Origin: Bacteroidales bacterium
GTDB taxonomy: Bacteria; Bacteroidota; Bacteroidia; Bacteroidales; WCHB1-69
NCBI GenBank assembly: GCA_031266895.1
Contig: JAISAD010000145.1
Span: forward strand, 1-28,010
Direction of reading: 5' to 3'
DNA length: 28,010 nucleotides
Shown here piece by piece: positions 7,656 to 16,225 of the stretch. The notes beneath the pieces are model-generated. The model saw only the letters and a program-made list of their open reading frames with translations. It was not told the origin of the DNA and did not search any database. The translations under genes and the position numbers were made by a program. Position 1 is the first letter of the stretch; the number at the start of each line of letters is the position of its first letter.

Positions 7656-8012
7656 TTACTTAATCTTATCCCGCAAATTCATCATCTTCACTTCCCAAAA
7701 ACGATAAAGTAACCATGAACAGAATACTGTTACTCCCCAGTAGGTTATATATTGATATGCGGGCAGGAGCGGGGGGTGGGCAAGCCATCTATTCCATGGC
7801 ATATTTTCGTAAGTTATAAAATGCAGTACAGTAATATGCAACAGATACATCGAATAGGAGATAAGGCTGATAAATGTAACCGCTTTGGCCGCAAAACCTC
7901 TGGCCAGTTTATAATCGGAGAGAAATGGCAACAGCAACAAAGTGGCAATAGAGGTATAAGTAAATGAAAATATGAAAAAAGCGAATTGTCGAACATAAAA
8001 AGTGCAGCCGAC
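7656..8012 (-). pseudogene. C-terminal remnant of an acyltransferase 3 (OafA/YrhL-like) membrane protein
   Basis: The minus strand encodes 'RQFAFFIFSFTYTSIATLLL', then 'PFLSDYKLARGF', 'ISLISYSMYLLHITVLHF', and a final hydrophobic helix 'YWGVTVFCSWLLYRFWEVK'. The 'SYSMYLLH' motif and the closing helices are typical of the last transmembrane segments of acyltransferase family 3, which O-acylates surface glycans and normally has about 350 residues and ten helices. Only about the last 115 residues remain. Going upstream, family-like sequence stops near 8012, where a T9SS sorting domain on the opposite strand begins. No proper ATG or ribosome-binding region is seen; the longest track uses TTG at 7940. 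I read it as a decayed gene cut by a rearrangement. It could alternatively be the end of a gene whose start was displaced. Confidence 0.7.
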
Positions 8013-8198
8013 ACTCCCGATGACCTCCTTTTCCTCTATCCCAATCCCACTTCGGGAGCACTTACCATTAGCAGCAGCGAACCCTTGCAGGCCTTTTCCG
8101 GTTTAATACTTACCAATGGCAACGGGCAGACTGTTTACGGGCAAAAGTATTTGGATAATTTTACCCTGTCGTTGCCGGCTTTGGCTTGTGCAACATAA
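7986..8198 (+). pseudogene. Remnant of a T9SS type A C-terminal sorting domain
   Basis: The plus strand encodes 'LLFLYPNPTSGALTISSSE' followed by 'GLILTNGNGQTVYGQKYLDN' and 'FTLSLPALACAT' before TAA. 'YPNPTSG' and the beta-strand pattern after it mark a Por/type IX secretion C-terminal domain. The normal ending, roughly LPAGTYIL(K/R)I with 10-15 further residues, is missing because the frame stops at 'ACAT'. No parent protein is present: the frame opens only from 7968, just after a stop at 7965. Both ends are therefore lost. It is most likely the tail of a formerly secreted protein, left when the region was rearranged against the acyltransferase remnant. Confidence 0.66.
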
Positions 8199-8230
8199 AG
8201 AAAGGACGCCTTTTTAGACGTCCTTTTTCT
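8198..8230. terminator. Hairpin terminator at the end of the ribosomal operon, probably bidirectional
   Basis: AAAGGACG (8201-8208) pairs with CGTCCTTT (8219-8226) around a 10-nt loop, with T-rich sequence on both strands. It lies about 37 nt after the rplI stop on the minus strand and directly after the T9SS remnant on the plus strand. Confidence 0.7.
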
Positions 8231-8266
8231 TAAAATAACATTCGCCCAATATGGCGGAATGTTTTA

Positions 8267-8719
8267 TTATTCTTCTGCTATCACTTCCAAATTGATGGTA
8301 ACTTTGAAATCTTTATGCAAATTCACTTGCGCCTGATAGTTGCCCAACTCTTTAATATGGTCGTCTTTCAGATAGATTTTCTTGCGGTCAATGTCAATAT
8401 CGTGCTGTTCTTTTAAAGCATTGGCAACGGCAATCGTATTTACGGAACCAAAAATAGTGCCTTTTTCAGATGCTTTGGTTAAAATTTTAACGGTAAGATC
8501 TCCAATTTTGCCGGCCATCAATTCGGCTGCTTTTCTGATTTTTTCGGCCTTAAAAGCTCTCTGCCTCAAAGTTTCGGCCAGCATTTTTTTATTGGATTCG
8601 GTAGCTAAAATGGCTAATCCTTTAGGAATCAGATAATTTCTTGCATAACCGTTTTTAACTTTTACAAGGTCATCAGTGTAACCTAAATGCTGTACGTCTT
8701 GTTTTAATATTATTTCCAT
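8267..8719 (-). CDS. rplI: 50S ribosomal protein L9
   Basis: 150 residues, the usual bacterial L9 length. The N-terminal domain is unmistakable: 'MEIILKQDVQHLGYTDDLVK' then 'VKNGYARNYLIPKGLA', the conserved rRNA-binding G-Y-A-R-N-(Y/F)-L-I-P signature. A charged connecting helix follows (residues about 40-75), and a C-terminal domain with 'GKIGDLTVKILTKASEKG' and 'IFGSVNTIAVANAL'. L9 binds 23S rRNA at the L1-stalk base and helps hold the reading frame. It is the last gene of rpsF-rpsR-rplI, 17 nt after rpsR, and the operon ends at the hairpin at 8198-8230. Confidence 0.97.
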   Translation of the reverse strand: MEIILKQDVQHLGYTDDLVKVKNGYARNYLIPKGLAILATESNKKMLAETLRQRAFKAEKIRKAAELMAGKIGDLTVKILTKASEKGTIFGSVNTIAVANALKEQHDIDIDRKKIYLKDDHIKELGNYQAQVNLHKDFKVTINLEVIAEE

Positions 8720-8736
8720 AAAATTTGCTCTCTAAA

Positions 8737-9012
8737 TTATTGATTTGATTTTAAGTTGTCGGCTACAAAGGGGAGCAAGGCCAAATGTCTTGCCCTTTTT
8801 ACGGCTTGAGCCACTTTCTTTTGAAATTTTAGCGAGGTGCCGGTCAAGCGTCTGGGAAAGATACGACCCTGTTCGTTTACGAATTTCTTCAAAAACTCAC
8901 CGTCTTTATAGTCAATAAATTTAATGCCATTCTTTTTAAAGCGACAATATTTTTTCTTTTTAATATCAACCGCAATTGGGGTCAAATATTTAATATCGGT
9001 TTGTTGTGCCAT
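8737..9012 (-). CDS. rpsR: 30S ribosomal protein S18
   Basis: 91 residues. 'KKKKYCRFKKNGIKFIDYKD' is the typical S18 N-terminal block, followed by 'FLKKFVNEQGRIFPRRLTGT' and then 'SLKFQKKVAQAVKRARHLAL', the conserved rRNA-binding core. S18 pairs with S6 on the platform of the small subunit, in agreement with its place between rpsF (17 nt upstream) and rplI. The isolated Cys in 'YCRF' is retained, but the other zinc-type cysteines seen in some S18 paralogues are absent, so this looks like the zinc-independent form. Assignment is secure. Confidence 0.97.
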   Translation of the reverse strand: MAQQTDIKYLTPIAVDIKKKKYCRFKKNGIKFIDYKDGEFLKKFVNEQGRIFPRRLTGTSLKFQKKVAQAVKRARHLALLPFVADNLKSNQ

Positions 9013-9029
9013 AATTTTATTCTCCTTCT

Positions 9030-9389
9030 TTACTCGTTAATTATTTTTTCTTTCGGTGCTTTTTTCAAGCTGCGTCTCTTTTCGCTGTAAGCAATAGCAT
9101 GTTTATCAAGTGCAACGGTCAAATATCGCATCACTTTTTCGTCGCGGCGAAATTGAATGTCCAGCTCTTTTATCACACTGCCTTCTGCTTTAAATTCAAA
9201 AAGGTGATAAAATCCCGAGGTCTTTTTGGCAATCGGATACTCTAATTTCCGCAAACCCCAATTCTCTTGATGAATAATCTCCGCCTTTTTTTCGGTGAGA
9301 ATATTCTCAAATTTTTTTACCGTTTCCTTCATCTGTTCTTCAGATAAAACGGGCGTCATAATGAAAACGGTTTCGTACTGATTCAACAT
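9030..9389 (-). CDS. rpsF: 30S ribosomal protein S6
   Basis: 119 residues starting 'MLNQYETVFIMTPVLSEEQM', the classic S6 opening (YE-x-V-x-I). 'ENWGLRKLEYPIAKKTSGFY' is the conserved central strand, and 'LDIQFRRDEKVMRYLTVALD' ends the ferredoxin-like fold. A lysine-rich tail (KKAPKEKIINE) follows, as in many Bacteroidota S6 proteins. S6 binds S18 and helix 22-23 of 16S rRNA. It leads the rpsF-rpsR-rplI operon, with a TAnnTTTG promoter at 9438-9445 about 50 nt upstream of the ATG. In some bacteria the S6:S18 complex regulates this operon through its leader RNA; the short leader here does not let me confirm that. Confidence 0.97.
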   Translation of the reverse strand: MLNQYETVFIMTPVLSEEQMKETVKKFENILTEKKAEIIHQENWGLRKLEYPIAKKTSGFYHLFEFKAEGSVIKELDIQFRRDEKVMRYLTVALDKHAIAYSEKRRSLKKAPKEKIINE

Positions 9390-9437
9390 AGTTTTTTAAC
9401 TGTTTTGGTTACAATATTAGTTTAAAATTTTGGGGTG

Positions 9438-9445
9438 CAAAAGTA
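9438..9445 (-). promoter_or_regulatory. -7 promoter element for rpsF-rpsR-rplI
   Basis: Minus-strand TACTTTTG followed by C is an exact TAnnTTTG match. A nine-base A-tract and GTTG precede it immediately, as upstream of dnaN. It sits about 50 nt before rpsF. Confidence 0.75.
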
Positions 9446-9524
9446 CAACTTTTTTTTTAATTACGACGTATTCGTAAGACAAATGCATTCAATTTTATTT
9501 TAACAGCTACTTTTTGCAGACCAT

Positions 9525-9560
9525 AAAAAGGAACAGGCAGGTAATTACCTGCCTGTTCCT
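9525..9560 (-). terminator. Strong intrinsic terminator of the T9SS protein gene
   Basis: Bases 9529-9560 form a perfect 32-nt palindrome (16-bp arms, AGGAACAGGCAGGTAA and its complement). It is followed on the minus strand by a run of five T. It lies 25 nt beyond the stop of the gene at 9586-10404 and in the correct orientation for it. Confidence 0.88.
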
Positions 9561-9585
9561 AACTATCAACTTAAATTTACGCTAT

Positions 9586-10404
9586 TTATAATTTAATAAA
9601 CTTGGAAAACAGTGTACGCGAGTCAGTATTGATTTTGAGCAGATAGGCGCCCTCAGGCAGGTGGCTCGTGTTAATTTGTGATGTATTGCCATTGTTATCC
9701 TTGTAAGAGATTATGTGTTGTCCAGTCATACTGTAAATCTCCATGCTTTTAATTTTTAAACCGTTAGCATTAATGGTCAAAATATCTTTCACAGGATTGG
9801 GCCAAATGGAGATACGGTGCGATTCGGTCAAAAAGTTGGCAGAAATACCGTCTTCCACAAACTTGGATACTTCAATCCCATAAATTACCACAGGCTTGTC
9901 GGCAGTGGAATCCCCTGCTGTGATTTTGTAGGTAACTGAGTCGGCAGATTGGACAATATCCCTGAAAATCACGCAGGTATCTTCATCTATATTGTTAAAA
10001 GTCTCTACCAGCACCTCATTTCTGAACACTCGGATAATGCGGTCTCCGGCATGCGATTTTCCACGCAGATTTACAATTACGGTATCTGCATTTGGCACGG
10101 TAAATGATGCCCATCCGTTGTCTTTTAATCCCCTGATACGCAAATGTTTGTCCGATATACTGGTATCTCTGCCGCACGTGCCTTCTGCCGGCTCAAAATT
10201 TGCGTAGTAGGCCTGCAATAGCACTTGATTGGGGGACGTTTCGTAAACAGCCGTAGATTTAATATAAACGCTAACGCTATCTACGGGAAAAGTTGAAAAA
10301 TTTTCTTTAATCCAATACCGATCGGCATCGGAAACTTGCCCGGTTATGGTTCCTGTGAGGGAGAATAACAGGGCTGACATCATGAAAACGTAAGTCTTTT
10401 TCAT
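9586..10404 (-). CDS. Secreted protein with type IX secretion C-terminal sorting domain, function unknown
   Basis: 272 residues. The N-terminus 'MKKTYVFMMSALLFSLTGTI' plus 'TGQ' is a Sec signal peptide, with cleavage expected near TGQ. The C-terminal roughly 75 residues form a T9SS type A domain: 'RISIWPNPVKDILTINANGL' followed by 'MEIYSMTGQHIISYKDN' and the ending 'LPEGAYLLKINTDSRTLFSKFIKL'. T9SS exports such proteins across the outer membrane, where the domain is usually removed. The middle (about 25-190) is beta-rich, with 'RGLKDNGWASFTVPNADTVI' and 'YKITAGDSTADKPVVIYGIE', resembling a carbohydrate-binding or lamin-like sandwich. I do not recognise a specific family or catalytic residues. 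It is a single-gene unit with its own TATCTTTG promoter (10467-10474) and strong terminator. Export route is well supported; role is unknown. Confidence 0.85.
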   Translation of the reverse strand: MKKTYVFMMSALLFSLTGTITGQVSDADRYWIKENFSTFPVDSVSVYIKSTAVYETSPNQVLLQAYYANFEPAEGTCGRDTSISDKHLRIRGLKDNGWASFTVPNADTVIVNLRGKSHAGDRIIRVFRNEVLVETFNNIDEDTCVIFRDIVQSADSVTYKITAGDSTADKPVVIYGIEVSKFVEDGISANFLTESHRISIWPNPVKDILTINANGLKIKSMEIYSMTGQHIISYKDNNGNTSQINTSHLPEGAYLLKINTDSRTLFSKFIKL

Positions 10405-10466
10405 ATCTGATTAATTTTAAAATGTGAATAATAATTTATAATTGCCTAATCTTATTTAAGGCGCTG

Positions 10467-10474
10467 CAAAGATA
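10467..10474 (-). promoter_or_regulatory. -7 promoter element for the T9SS-sorted protein gene
   Basis: Minus-strand TATCTTTG followed by C matches TAnnTTTG. A T-tract lies directly upstream. It is about 63 nt before the ATG at 10404. Confidence 0.68.
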
Positions 10475-10522
10475 TAAAAAAAAATAATACACTCGGCATG
10501 TAATGTTAAAAAATAATGAAGC

Positions 10523-13500
10523 CTACTGTTTTCGTGAATTATCCAGCATAAAATGCAGTCTGTTTAGAACGTTGGCTTCACTTGTGCCGCCGTCAAAATC
10601 GAGAAAAAGCAAATTCATGTTGGGGTATGTTTTCTTGATTTTTTTCTCTATTCCTTTGGAAATAACATGATTGGCAATACACCCAAAGGGTTGTAAACTT
10701 ACCGCATTATGGATTCCGCTTTCAGCAAAGCCGGCAATTTCTGCCGGGATGAGCCACCCTTCGCCGAATTGTGCTGCCAAACTGATAATGCGCGAGGCAT
10801 TTTCGGAGTCGGCCATCAGATTTGAAAAAGGCCGATAATAAGGGTAACGCTGACAAACCCTGTCATATTTTCGGGTTATCCGTTTTACCAAATCAAACAT
10901 CAAATCACTGATAAATAATGGAATAGACAACCGGTCAATGTGCAACTCCTTTTTAACGTGCATGTTCACAAATTCGCACATAAAGAAGTTGTACAGCGAG
11001 GGCGCAGCCACCTCAACGCCCTGTTCTACCAGCCAGTCCACTACATTTTTATGGCTGAAAGAGTTATATTTTACATAAATTTCGCCGACTACACCAATTT
11101 GCGGCGGCTTGATATCGGGATTGATAGCAGCGTTAAATTCATCAATAGCGGCATCCAGCAGCTTGGGCATGCGCTCTTTTTCTCGCTTTTCGAGACATAT
11201 TTTCCCTAATTCCATGTATTTGCTTCTCAACGCTTTTGCAGTTCCCTTTTCGCGTTCTCTAGCGGCTGCTGGATAGTAGAGTTTTGAGAGGGCATCTACA
11301 TAATGGAGCGCATGTACTGCCGACAAAATGCAACGAGACCACTTCAAGTCGAAGCCGGGCTGTTCGTTAATCAATCCCTTACCGAAAGATACGGATACTA
11401 CGGGAATATCTTCAAATCCGGCGGCAATAACCGCTTTTTTGATAATGGAAATATAATTGGTGGCACGGCACTGTCCGCCGGTTTGGGTAATGGCCACTGC
11501 CGTCTCTTTTGGATTATATTGCCCCGATTGCAACGCTTTGATAATGTCACCCACCACTAGTGTTGCGGGATAACAAATTTCATTGTTGGCAAACTGTAAT
11601 CCCAAGTCATTAGAGGTTAAATTGCTGGGAGGCAAATTGATTAAATTAATATCCATCAACTTAAACAGTGAAGGCAACATTTCGGAATAACCTTCGGCAA
11701 AATAGGGGGCAATAATTGTCCGAAAACGGTCTTTTTTCTCAAATTTTGGCGTTTGTTTCACCGGAATGGCTTGTGGCCGGCTGCTGCCTTTACTGCTCTC
11801 TAAAAGGGAACGAATGCGCAATTTTAGCGATCCGATATTATTCACATCATCCACCTTAAGCAGGGTAAGATTCTTGCCCGTTTTGTGTAAAATTTGTTTA
11901 ATATCCTCATTTAGGAAAGCATCGGGACCGCAGCCAAAAGAGGTAAGCTGTACAAAATGCACATCGCTGCCTTGCTCGGCTACCCACTTGGCCGCATTCA
12001 TAATGCGATTAGGAAACGCCCATTGTGTAACGGTTTGAGTGTGAGCGAAGCGTGAATTGTCGGCATAGCGCACAATATCTTCATTGAGTACCGTAACGCC
12101 AAAATCGGCGATAGAATCCGCAATTTTGTGCTGTATCAAAGGGTCAATATGATAGGGACGTCCAGCCAGCACTACCACCGTTTTTTGTTCAGTCAACGCC
12201 TTTTCATAAAGCTCCAACGTAGTGCTGCAAAGCCAGCGTTCAAAGGCCAGTTGTTCGGCTAATGCCTTTTCTACTGCTTTTGCTACTTGCTTGGCGTCAA
12301 TGTTAAATTTGGAAAAATATTCTTTTAAGGATTTGGTTAACAATGCTTTGTTGTTGAAATTTAATACAGGTGCATCTAACGGAATTCCATACTGCTCTTT
12401 AGTCTCAATAGCGCTCTTCATCACATCCGAATAGCCCGATACAATAGGACAGTTGTAACTATTTGCTGCCGTTTTATCCTCTTTTTTTTCATAAACAATA
12501 TAGGGATAAAGAATGCGATCTACGTTTTTTTTGATCAAATACATGATATGGCCGTGCATCAGTTTGGCCGGAAAACAGATATTGTCGGCCATAATGGTCT
12601 TTACTCCCTTTTCGTATTGTGCCACCGTAGTTGCACCCGACAAAACAGGCTCTATATCGCACTCGGTCAGCAAGGTATGCCAAAAGGGATAATCTTCGTA
12701 AAAAATCAAGCCGCGCGGTATGCCCATAGTAAAGCGCGGATTGGAAAGTTTGCTCTTGCGGTCAAACAGTTTTGCATATTTCAATGCATGAAAATTGTCG
12801 CCGCGTACGGTGTCTAAATCCAAATTGGAAAAAACATTATCGCATTTATTGCCGGAATAATAGACCCGATTGCTTGAGAAAGTGCTTTTTTTGATGCGGC
12901 AACGGTTTTCGCATCCTTTGCATTGAATATTAGTAAAATCAAAACTCTTGATTTCCAGCAGATTATTTAATAAAATATCCTTGTTTTCCGCTGAAGCTTG
13001 CGCCGACCGCTTAGCGTGAAGCGCTGCTCCATAAGCCCCCATTAGTTCGGGAATATTGGATACGGTAATCTCTTTTTGGGTGAGTAACTCCAAACTGCGA
13101 ATAATGGAAAGATTTTTAAAAGTGCCGCCCTGCACCACGATATGTTCTCCCAGCTCGCTGACGTTCTTCAATTTAAGAACTTTAAAAAGACAGTTTTTGA
13201 TGACAGAAAAAGACAGGCCAGCGGCAATATTCTCTATTGCCGTACCTTGCCTTAAAATCTGTTTTACTTTGGAGTTCATAAAAACGGTGCAGCGCGTCCC
13301 CAAATCGGCCGGATGCTGCGCCTGGCAGGCCAGGCGCGCAAAATCAGCAACAGGCATCCCCAGCATGCTGGCAAAACCCTCAATAAAAGAGCCGCAGCCG
13401 GAAGAGCATGCCTCATTGATTTCGATGCGGTTGATAGCGCCGTTATCTACAAAAATGGCTTTCATATCCTGTCCGCCAATGTCGAGAATAAAACTCACTT

Positions 13501-14752
13501 GCGGCGAAATGCGGGTGGCGGCAATATAGTGCGCCATTGTTTCTACAATCCCCTGATGTAAATCGTAGGCCGTCTTAATTAGCGTTTCGCCATAACCGGT
13601 AACGGCGCTGCCTCTGAAAGAGATCTTTTTACCTGCCTGTTCGCACAATGTTTTAAAATGGTTCATGCCTTGCGAGAATGCGCCTAACGCATCCCCTTGG
13701 TTCTTAGTATAGTAGTTGTAAACAATCTCATCTTTGTCGTTAATAACCACGATTTTAGTGGTAGTAGAACCCGAATCTATGCCTAAAAAAAGCTGGTTCT
13801 TGTCTATATTTTGCAGTTCGATTTTAGGAATATTAACACTCACTTTGCCTGATTGCCACTGTTGAAACGCTTCGTCAGAGTCAAAAAGTGCCGGCAAATG
13901 AGTTTCTGCAGTCTCCAGTGTTTCATGTGCCAACTGTTCCACGCGACACAGAAAATCAGTAAACGAGAGGGTAGGGGACTTTTCCGCAATAGCGAGTGCG
14001 GTGCCATGTGCCGGTGCTAATTCGGGGTTGGCATTATCAATCACATCGCTTTCTGAGAGCTGCAGCAATTGCAAAAAGGCCTTTTTCAACTCCGGAAGAT
14101 AGGCAAAAGGTGCACCGCAAAAGAGCACTTTAGGGATCACCTCATAACCGCGCGACAGCGAACTGACGGTCTGCAGGGCTACTGCATGAAAAATGGAGCC
14201 TACAATGTCACCCTTTTTGACATTGCGCGCTACCAGATTTTGAATATCGGTTTTGGAAAATACGCCGCACCGCGAAGCAATGGGAAAAACAGTTTCGGCC
14301 TGCGCTGCATAGCTATTCATTTCTTCCATTGGAATGCCAAGCAGTGTGGCCATTTGATCAATAAAAGCGCCTGTTCCACCGGCACAGCTGCCGTTCATGC
14401 GGATATCAGGGGTGTGATTAGGCTGAAAAAATATCATCTTGGCATCTTCTCCACCAATATCAATAAAGGTTTTAATATCGGGGTAGTTTTCCTGTACATA
14501 TTTAATGGAAGATATAACTTCCTGATTAAAGGGAAGTTTTAATCTTTCCGCAATTCCCATGCCAATAGAACCGGTAAGCATTACCTGCAAATCGTGTACT
14601 TTTACAGTCTGATGCAGCTCGGCAAGCAACTGCATCAATACCGGCACAATAGAAGCCTGATGCCTTTTATAACCTTGAAACAGAGGTTGATTGCAGTCAT
14701 CCAGAAGAACACATTTTATGCTTGTAGAACCAATGTCTATGCCTAATTTCAT
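10523..14752 (-). CDS. Giant 2-hydroxyacyl-CoA dehydratase activase-type ATPase (BadF/BcrA-type, two activase domains plus dehydratase-like region)
   Basis: 1409 residues. Domain 1 starts 'MKLGIDIGSTSIKCVLLDDC', an ASKHA ATP-binding loop, and carries candidate [4Fe-4S] cysteines C123 in 'NGSCAGGTGAF' and C162 in 'ASRCGVFSKTD'. Domain 2 begins near residue 320 with 'LFLGIDSGSTTTKIVVINDK' and has C449 and C453 in 'NEACSSGCGSF' and C488 in 'GTRCTVFMNSK'. A Cys cluster 'CKGCENRC' follows. Next is a DUF2229-like section ('MGIPRGLIFYEDYPFWHTLL', 'MADNICFPAKLMHGHIMYL') and a C-terminal part resembling the dehydratase D-component ('NEICYPATLVVGDI', 'QTGGQCRATNYI'). Activases of this class use ATP to inject a high-energy electron into a dehydratase. 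No cognate dehydratase subunits are in view, so the substrate is unknown. It is transcribed alone from a promoter at 14803-14810. Domain assignment is firm; physiology is inference. Confidence 0.88.
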   Translation of the reverse strand: MKLGIDIGSTSIKCVLLDDCNQPLFQGYKRHQASIVPVLMQLLAELHQTVKVHDLQVMLTGSIGMGIAERLKLPFNQEVISSIKYVQENYPDIKTFIDIGGEDAKMIFFQPNHTPDIRMNGSCAGGTGAFIDQMATLLGIPMEEMNSYAAQAETVFPIASRCGVFSKTDIQNLVARNVKKGDIVGSIFHAVALQTVSSLSRGYEVIPKVLFCGAPFAYLPELKKAFLQLLQLSESDVIDNANPELAPAHGTALAIAEKSPTLSFTDFLCRVEQLAHETLETAETHLPALFDSDEAFQQWQSGKVSVNIPKIELQNIDKNQLFLGIDSGSTTTKIVVINDKDEIVYNYYTKNQGDALGAFSQGMNHFKTLCEQAGKKISFRGSAVTGYGETLIKTAYDLHQGIVETMAHYIAATRISPQVSFILDIGGQDMKAIFVDNGAINRIEINEACSSGCGSFIEGFASMLGMPVADFARLACQAQHPADLGTRCTVFMNSKVKQILRQGTAIENIAAGLSFSVIKNCLFKVLKLKNVSELGEHIVVQGGTFKNLSIIRSLELLTQKEITVSNIPELMGAYGAALHAKRSAQASAENKDILLNNLLEIKSFDFTNIQCKGCENRCRIKKSTFSSNRVYYSGNKCDNVFSNLDLDTVRGDNFHALKYAKLFDRKSKLSNPRFTMGIPRGLIFYEDYPFWHTLLTECDIEPVLSGATTVAQYEKGVKTIMADNICFPAKLMHGHIMYLIKKNVDRILYPYIVYEKKEDKTAANSYNCPIVSGYSDVMKSAIETKEQYGIPLDAPVLNFNNKALLTKSLKEYFSKFNIDAKQVAKAVEKALAEQLAFERWLCSTTLELYEKALTEQKTVVVLAGRPYHIDPLIQHKIADSIADFGVTVLNEDIVRYADNSRFAHTQTVTQWAFPNRIMNAAKWVAEQGSDVHFVQLTSFGCGPDAFLNEDIKQILHKTGKNLTLLKVDDVNNIGSLKLRIRSLLESSKGSSRPQAIPVKQTPKFEKKDRFRTIIAPYFAEGYSEMLPSLFKLMDINLINLPPSNLTSNDLGLQFANNEICYPATLVVGDIIKALQSGQYNPKETAVAITQTGGQCRATNYISIIKKAVIAAGFEDIPVVSVSFGKGLINEQPGFDLKWSRCILSAVHALHYVDALSKLYYPAAAREREKGTAKALRSKYMELGKICLEKREKERMPKLLDAAIDEFNAAINPDIKPPQIGVVGEIYVKYNSFSHKNVVDWLVEQGVEVAAPSLYNFFMCEFVNMHVKKELHIDRLSIPLFISDLMFDLVKRITRKYDRVCQRYPYYRPFSNLMADSENASRIISLAAQFGEGWLIPAEIAGFAESGIHNAVSLQPFGCIANHVISKGIEKKIKKTYPNMNLLFLDFDGGTSEANVLNRLHFMLDNSRKQ

Positions 14753-14802
14753 AAGTTAAAATGCTGAAAACAAAATATTTAACATTGTCATAAACAATTG
14801 GG

Positions 14803-14810
14803 CAAAGATA
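14803..14810 (-). promoter_or_regulatory. -7 promoter element for the activase gene
   Basis: Minus-strand TATCTTTG followed by C matches TAnnTTTG, with an A-tract a few bases upstream. It is about 50 nt before the ATG at 14752, in the gap after the DUF389 gene. Confidence 0.7.
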
Positions 14811-14845
14811 ACGCTTTTTTTTGAACCTTTCGCACTTTTGCACCT

Positions 14846-16219
14846 CTATTCAATCAGCTTCAATTCAGACACGTTCAATCGCACTTTGAGCCAGTGAAGC
14901 AGTTGTGCGCGCTGTTCTGTGGAGGGATTGCTGTTCCAGGCCACATAAACTGTTGGTATTCTGTTAATATTTAAGGTTTTAGTATTCATGTAATCCAAAT
15001 AGGCAATAGAAATAGTGTTTACATCAGGGTATTGCACAGCTATCTCTTTGGCAATTTGGCTCATTTCGGCGGTTGTCTTATTCCTGTTTTGAATTTCATA
15101 ATGCAGGGCGTCAATCACCGAATCTTTTTGAAGAAGTTGCTGTTCTTTTTTATCAAACAGATTTTCGAGCAGTTCGGAATTTGCATTGGTGTCCATAGCT
15201 CCGCTGGACTGTTTGACCACCAATTCGGCATGTGGCAGGTTGTAATCCTTATGCAGTTTATTTTGCATATAACTAACCTGTTGCGTTGAGAGGGATGTCC
15301 CTACTATTGTAATGGTAAGTTGTTGAGATGTACGATGGTACTCGCGTTGTGCATTAATGAGCTGTCGCTCTTGAAACAGTTCCGATTTTTGCAATTCGGA
15401 TACAAACTTGGTGATCTGGCTATGGAAAGAAATTTCTCTTATCACATTAGCGCCCATAAAGATGCTTGGCACCACAATGATAATGACAAATATAAAGCTA
15501 ATTGTATGTTTTTGAATTTTTTTTTGTCTGGGATCCAAATATTTTTTAGGCGGAAAATTCAGGTATTTAACTACTATATAGGTGGCAAGGGCAATGCAAA
15601 CCGAATTGATAAAAAAGAGGTAAAACGCACCAAAAAAATAGTTCCACTGCAAGGTTGCCAGCCCGAATCCGGCTGTGCAGAGGGGAGGCATCAGTGCGGT
15701 GGCGATGGCTACGCCTGAAATGACGGTAAAGGGCTGCTCTTTGCGTGACAGGGCTACAATGCCTGCAAGACCGCCGAAAACAGCAATCATTACATCATAA
15801 ATGGTTGGTGTGGTGCGTGCCAGCAATTCCGATTGAGCATCGCTCAAAGGGGAGATGATAAAGTAGGCTGTGGAAAAAAAGAGGCTGATAAAGACCATAA
15901 TCAGCAGGTTTGTGGCCGCTTTGCGCAGCAGTTCGGTGTCGCTGATGCCTAACGCCAGCCCAATGCCATTGATAGGCCCCATAAGAGGCGAAATCAGCAT
16001 GGCGCCGATAATCACTGCTGTAGAATTGACATTCAGCCCTACGGAAGCCACCACAATAGCAAAGGCTAAAATCCAGATATTAACCCCCCTAAATTCTACA
16101 GATTTGGTTATGGAAGCAATCGTAGCTTCAATATCCGTATCTTCATTTAATTGCACCAAATGTCTTATTTTCAGCCGTATAAATCTAAATATATTTCGCT
16201 GATTATTCTCGTGTTCCAT
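14846..16219 (-). CDS. DUF389 family integral membrane protein
   Basis: 457 residues. A short polar N-terminus ('LVQLNEDTDIEATIASITKS') precedes a membrane domain of about six helices. The family core is readable: 'GVNIWILAFAIVVASVGLNV', 'NSTAVIIGAMLISPLMGPI', 'GIGLALGISD', 'AVFGGLAGIVALSRKEQ' and 'SGVAIATALMPPLCTAGFG', with conserved Pro/Gly turns. After the last helix ('ISFIFVIIIVVPSIFMGANV') lies a roughly 200-residue soluble tail with a coiled stretch 'ENLFDKKEQQLLQKDSVIDA'. The family (DUF389/TIGR00341) has no settled function; a transport-like role is only inferred from the fold. Its start lies 6 nt after the hisS stop, so both are co-transcribed from the hisS promoter. No terminator is obvious at its end. 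Confidence 0.9.
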   Translation of the reverse strand: MEHENNQRNIFRFIRLKIRHLVQLNEDTDIEATIASITKSVEFRGVNIWILAFAIVVASVGLNVNSTAVIIGAMLISPLMGPINGIGLALGISDTELLRKAATNLLIMVFISLFFSTAYFIISPLSDAQSELLARTTPTIYDVMIAVFGGLAGIVALSRKEQPFTVISGVAIATALMPPLCTAGFGLATLQWNYFFGAFYLFFINSVCIALATYIVVKYLNFPPKKYLDPRQKKIQKHTISFIFVIIIVVPSIFMGANVIREISFHSQITKFVSELQKSELFQERQLINAQREYHRTSQQLTITIVGTSLSTQQVSYMQNKLHKDYNLPHAELVVKQSSGAMDTNANSELLENLFDKKEQQLLQKDSVIDALHYEIQNRNKTTAEMSQIAKEIAVQYPDVNTISIAYLDYMNTKTLNINRIPTVYVAWNSNPSTEQRAQLLHWLKVRLNVSELKLIE

Positions 16220-16225
16220 AATAAA

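Noticed and set aside
13056..13529. Several 150-codon plus-strand frames within the activase gene
   Set aside because: They lie opposite the strongly supported activase domains and show no recognisable features.
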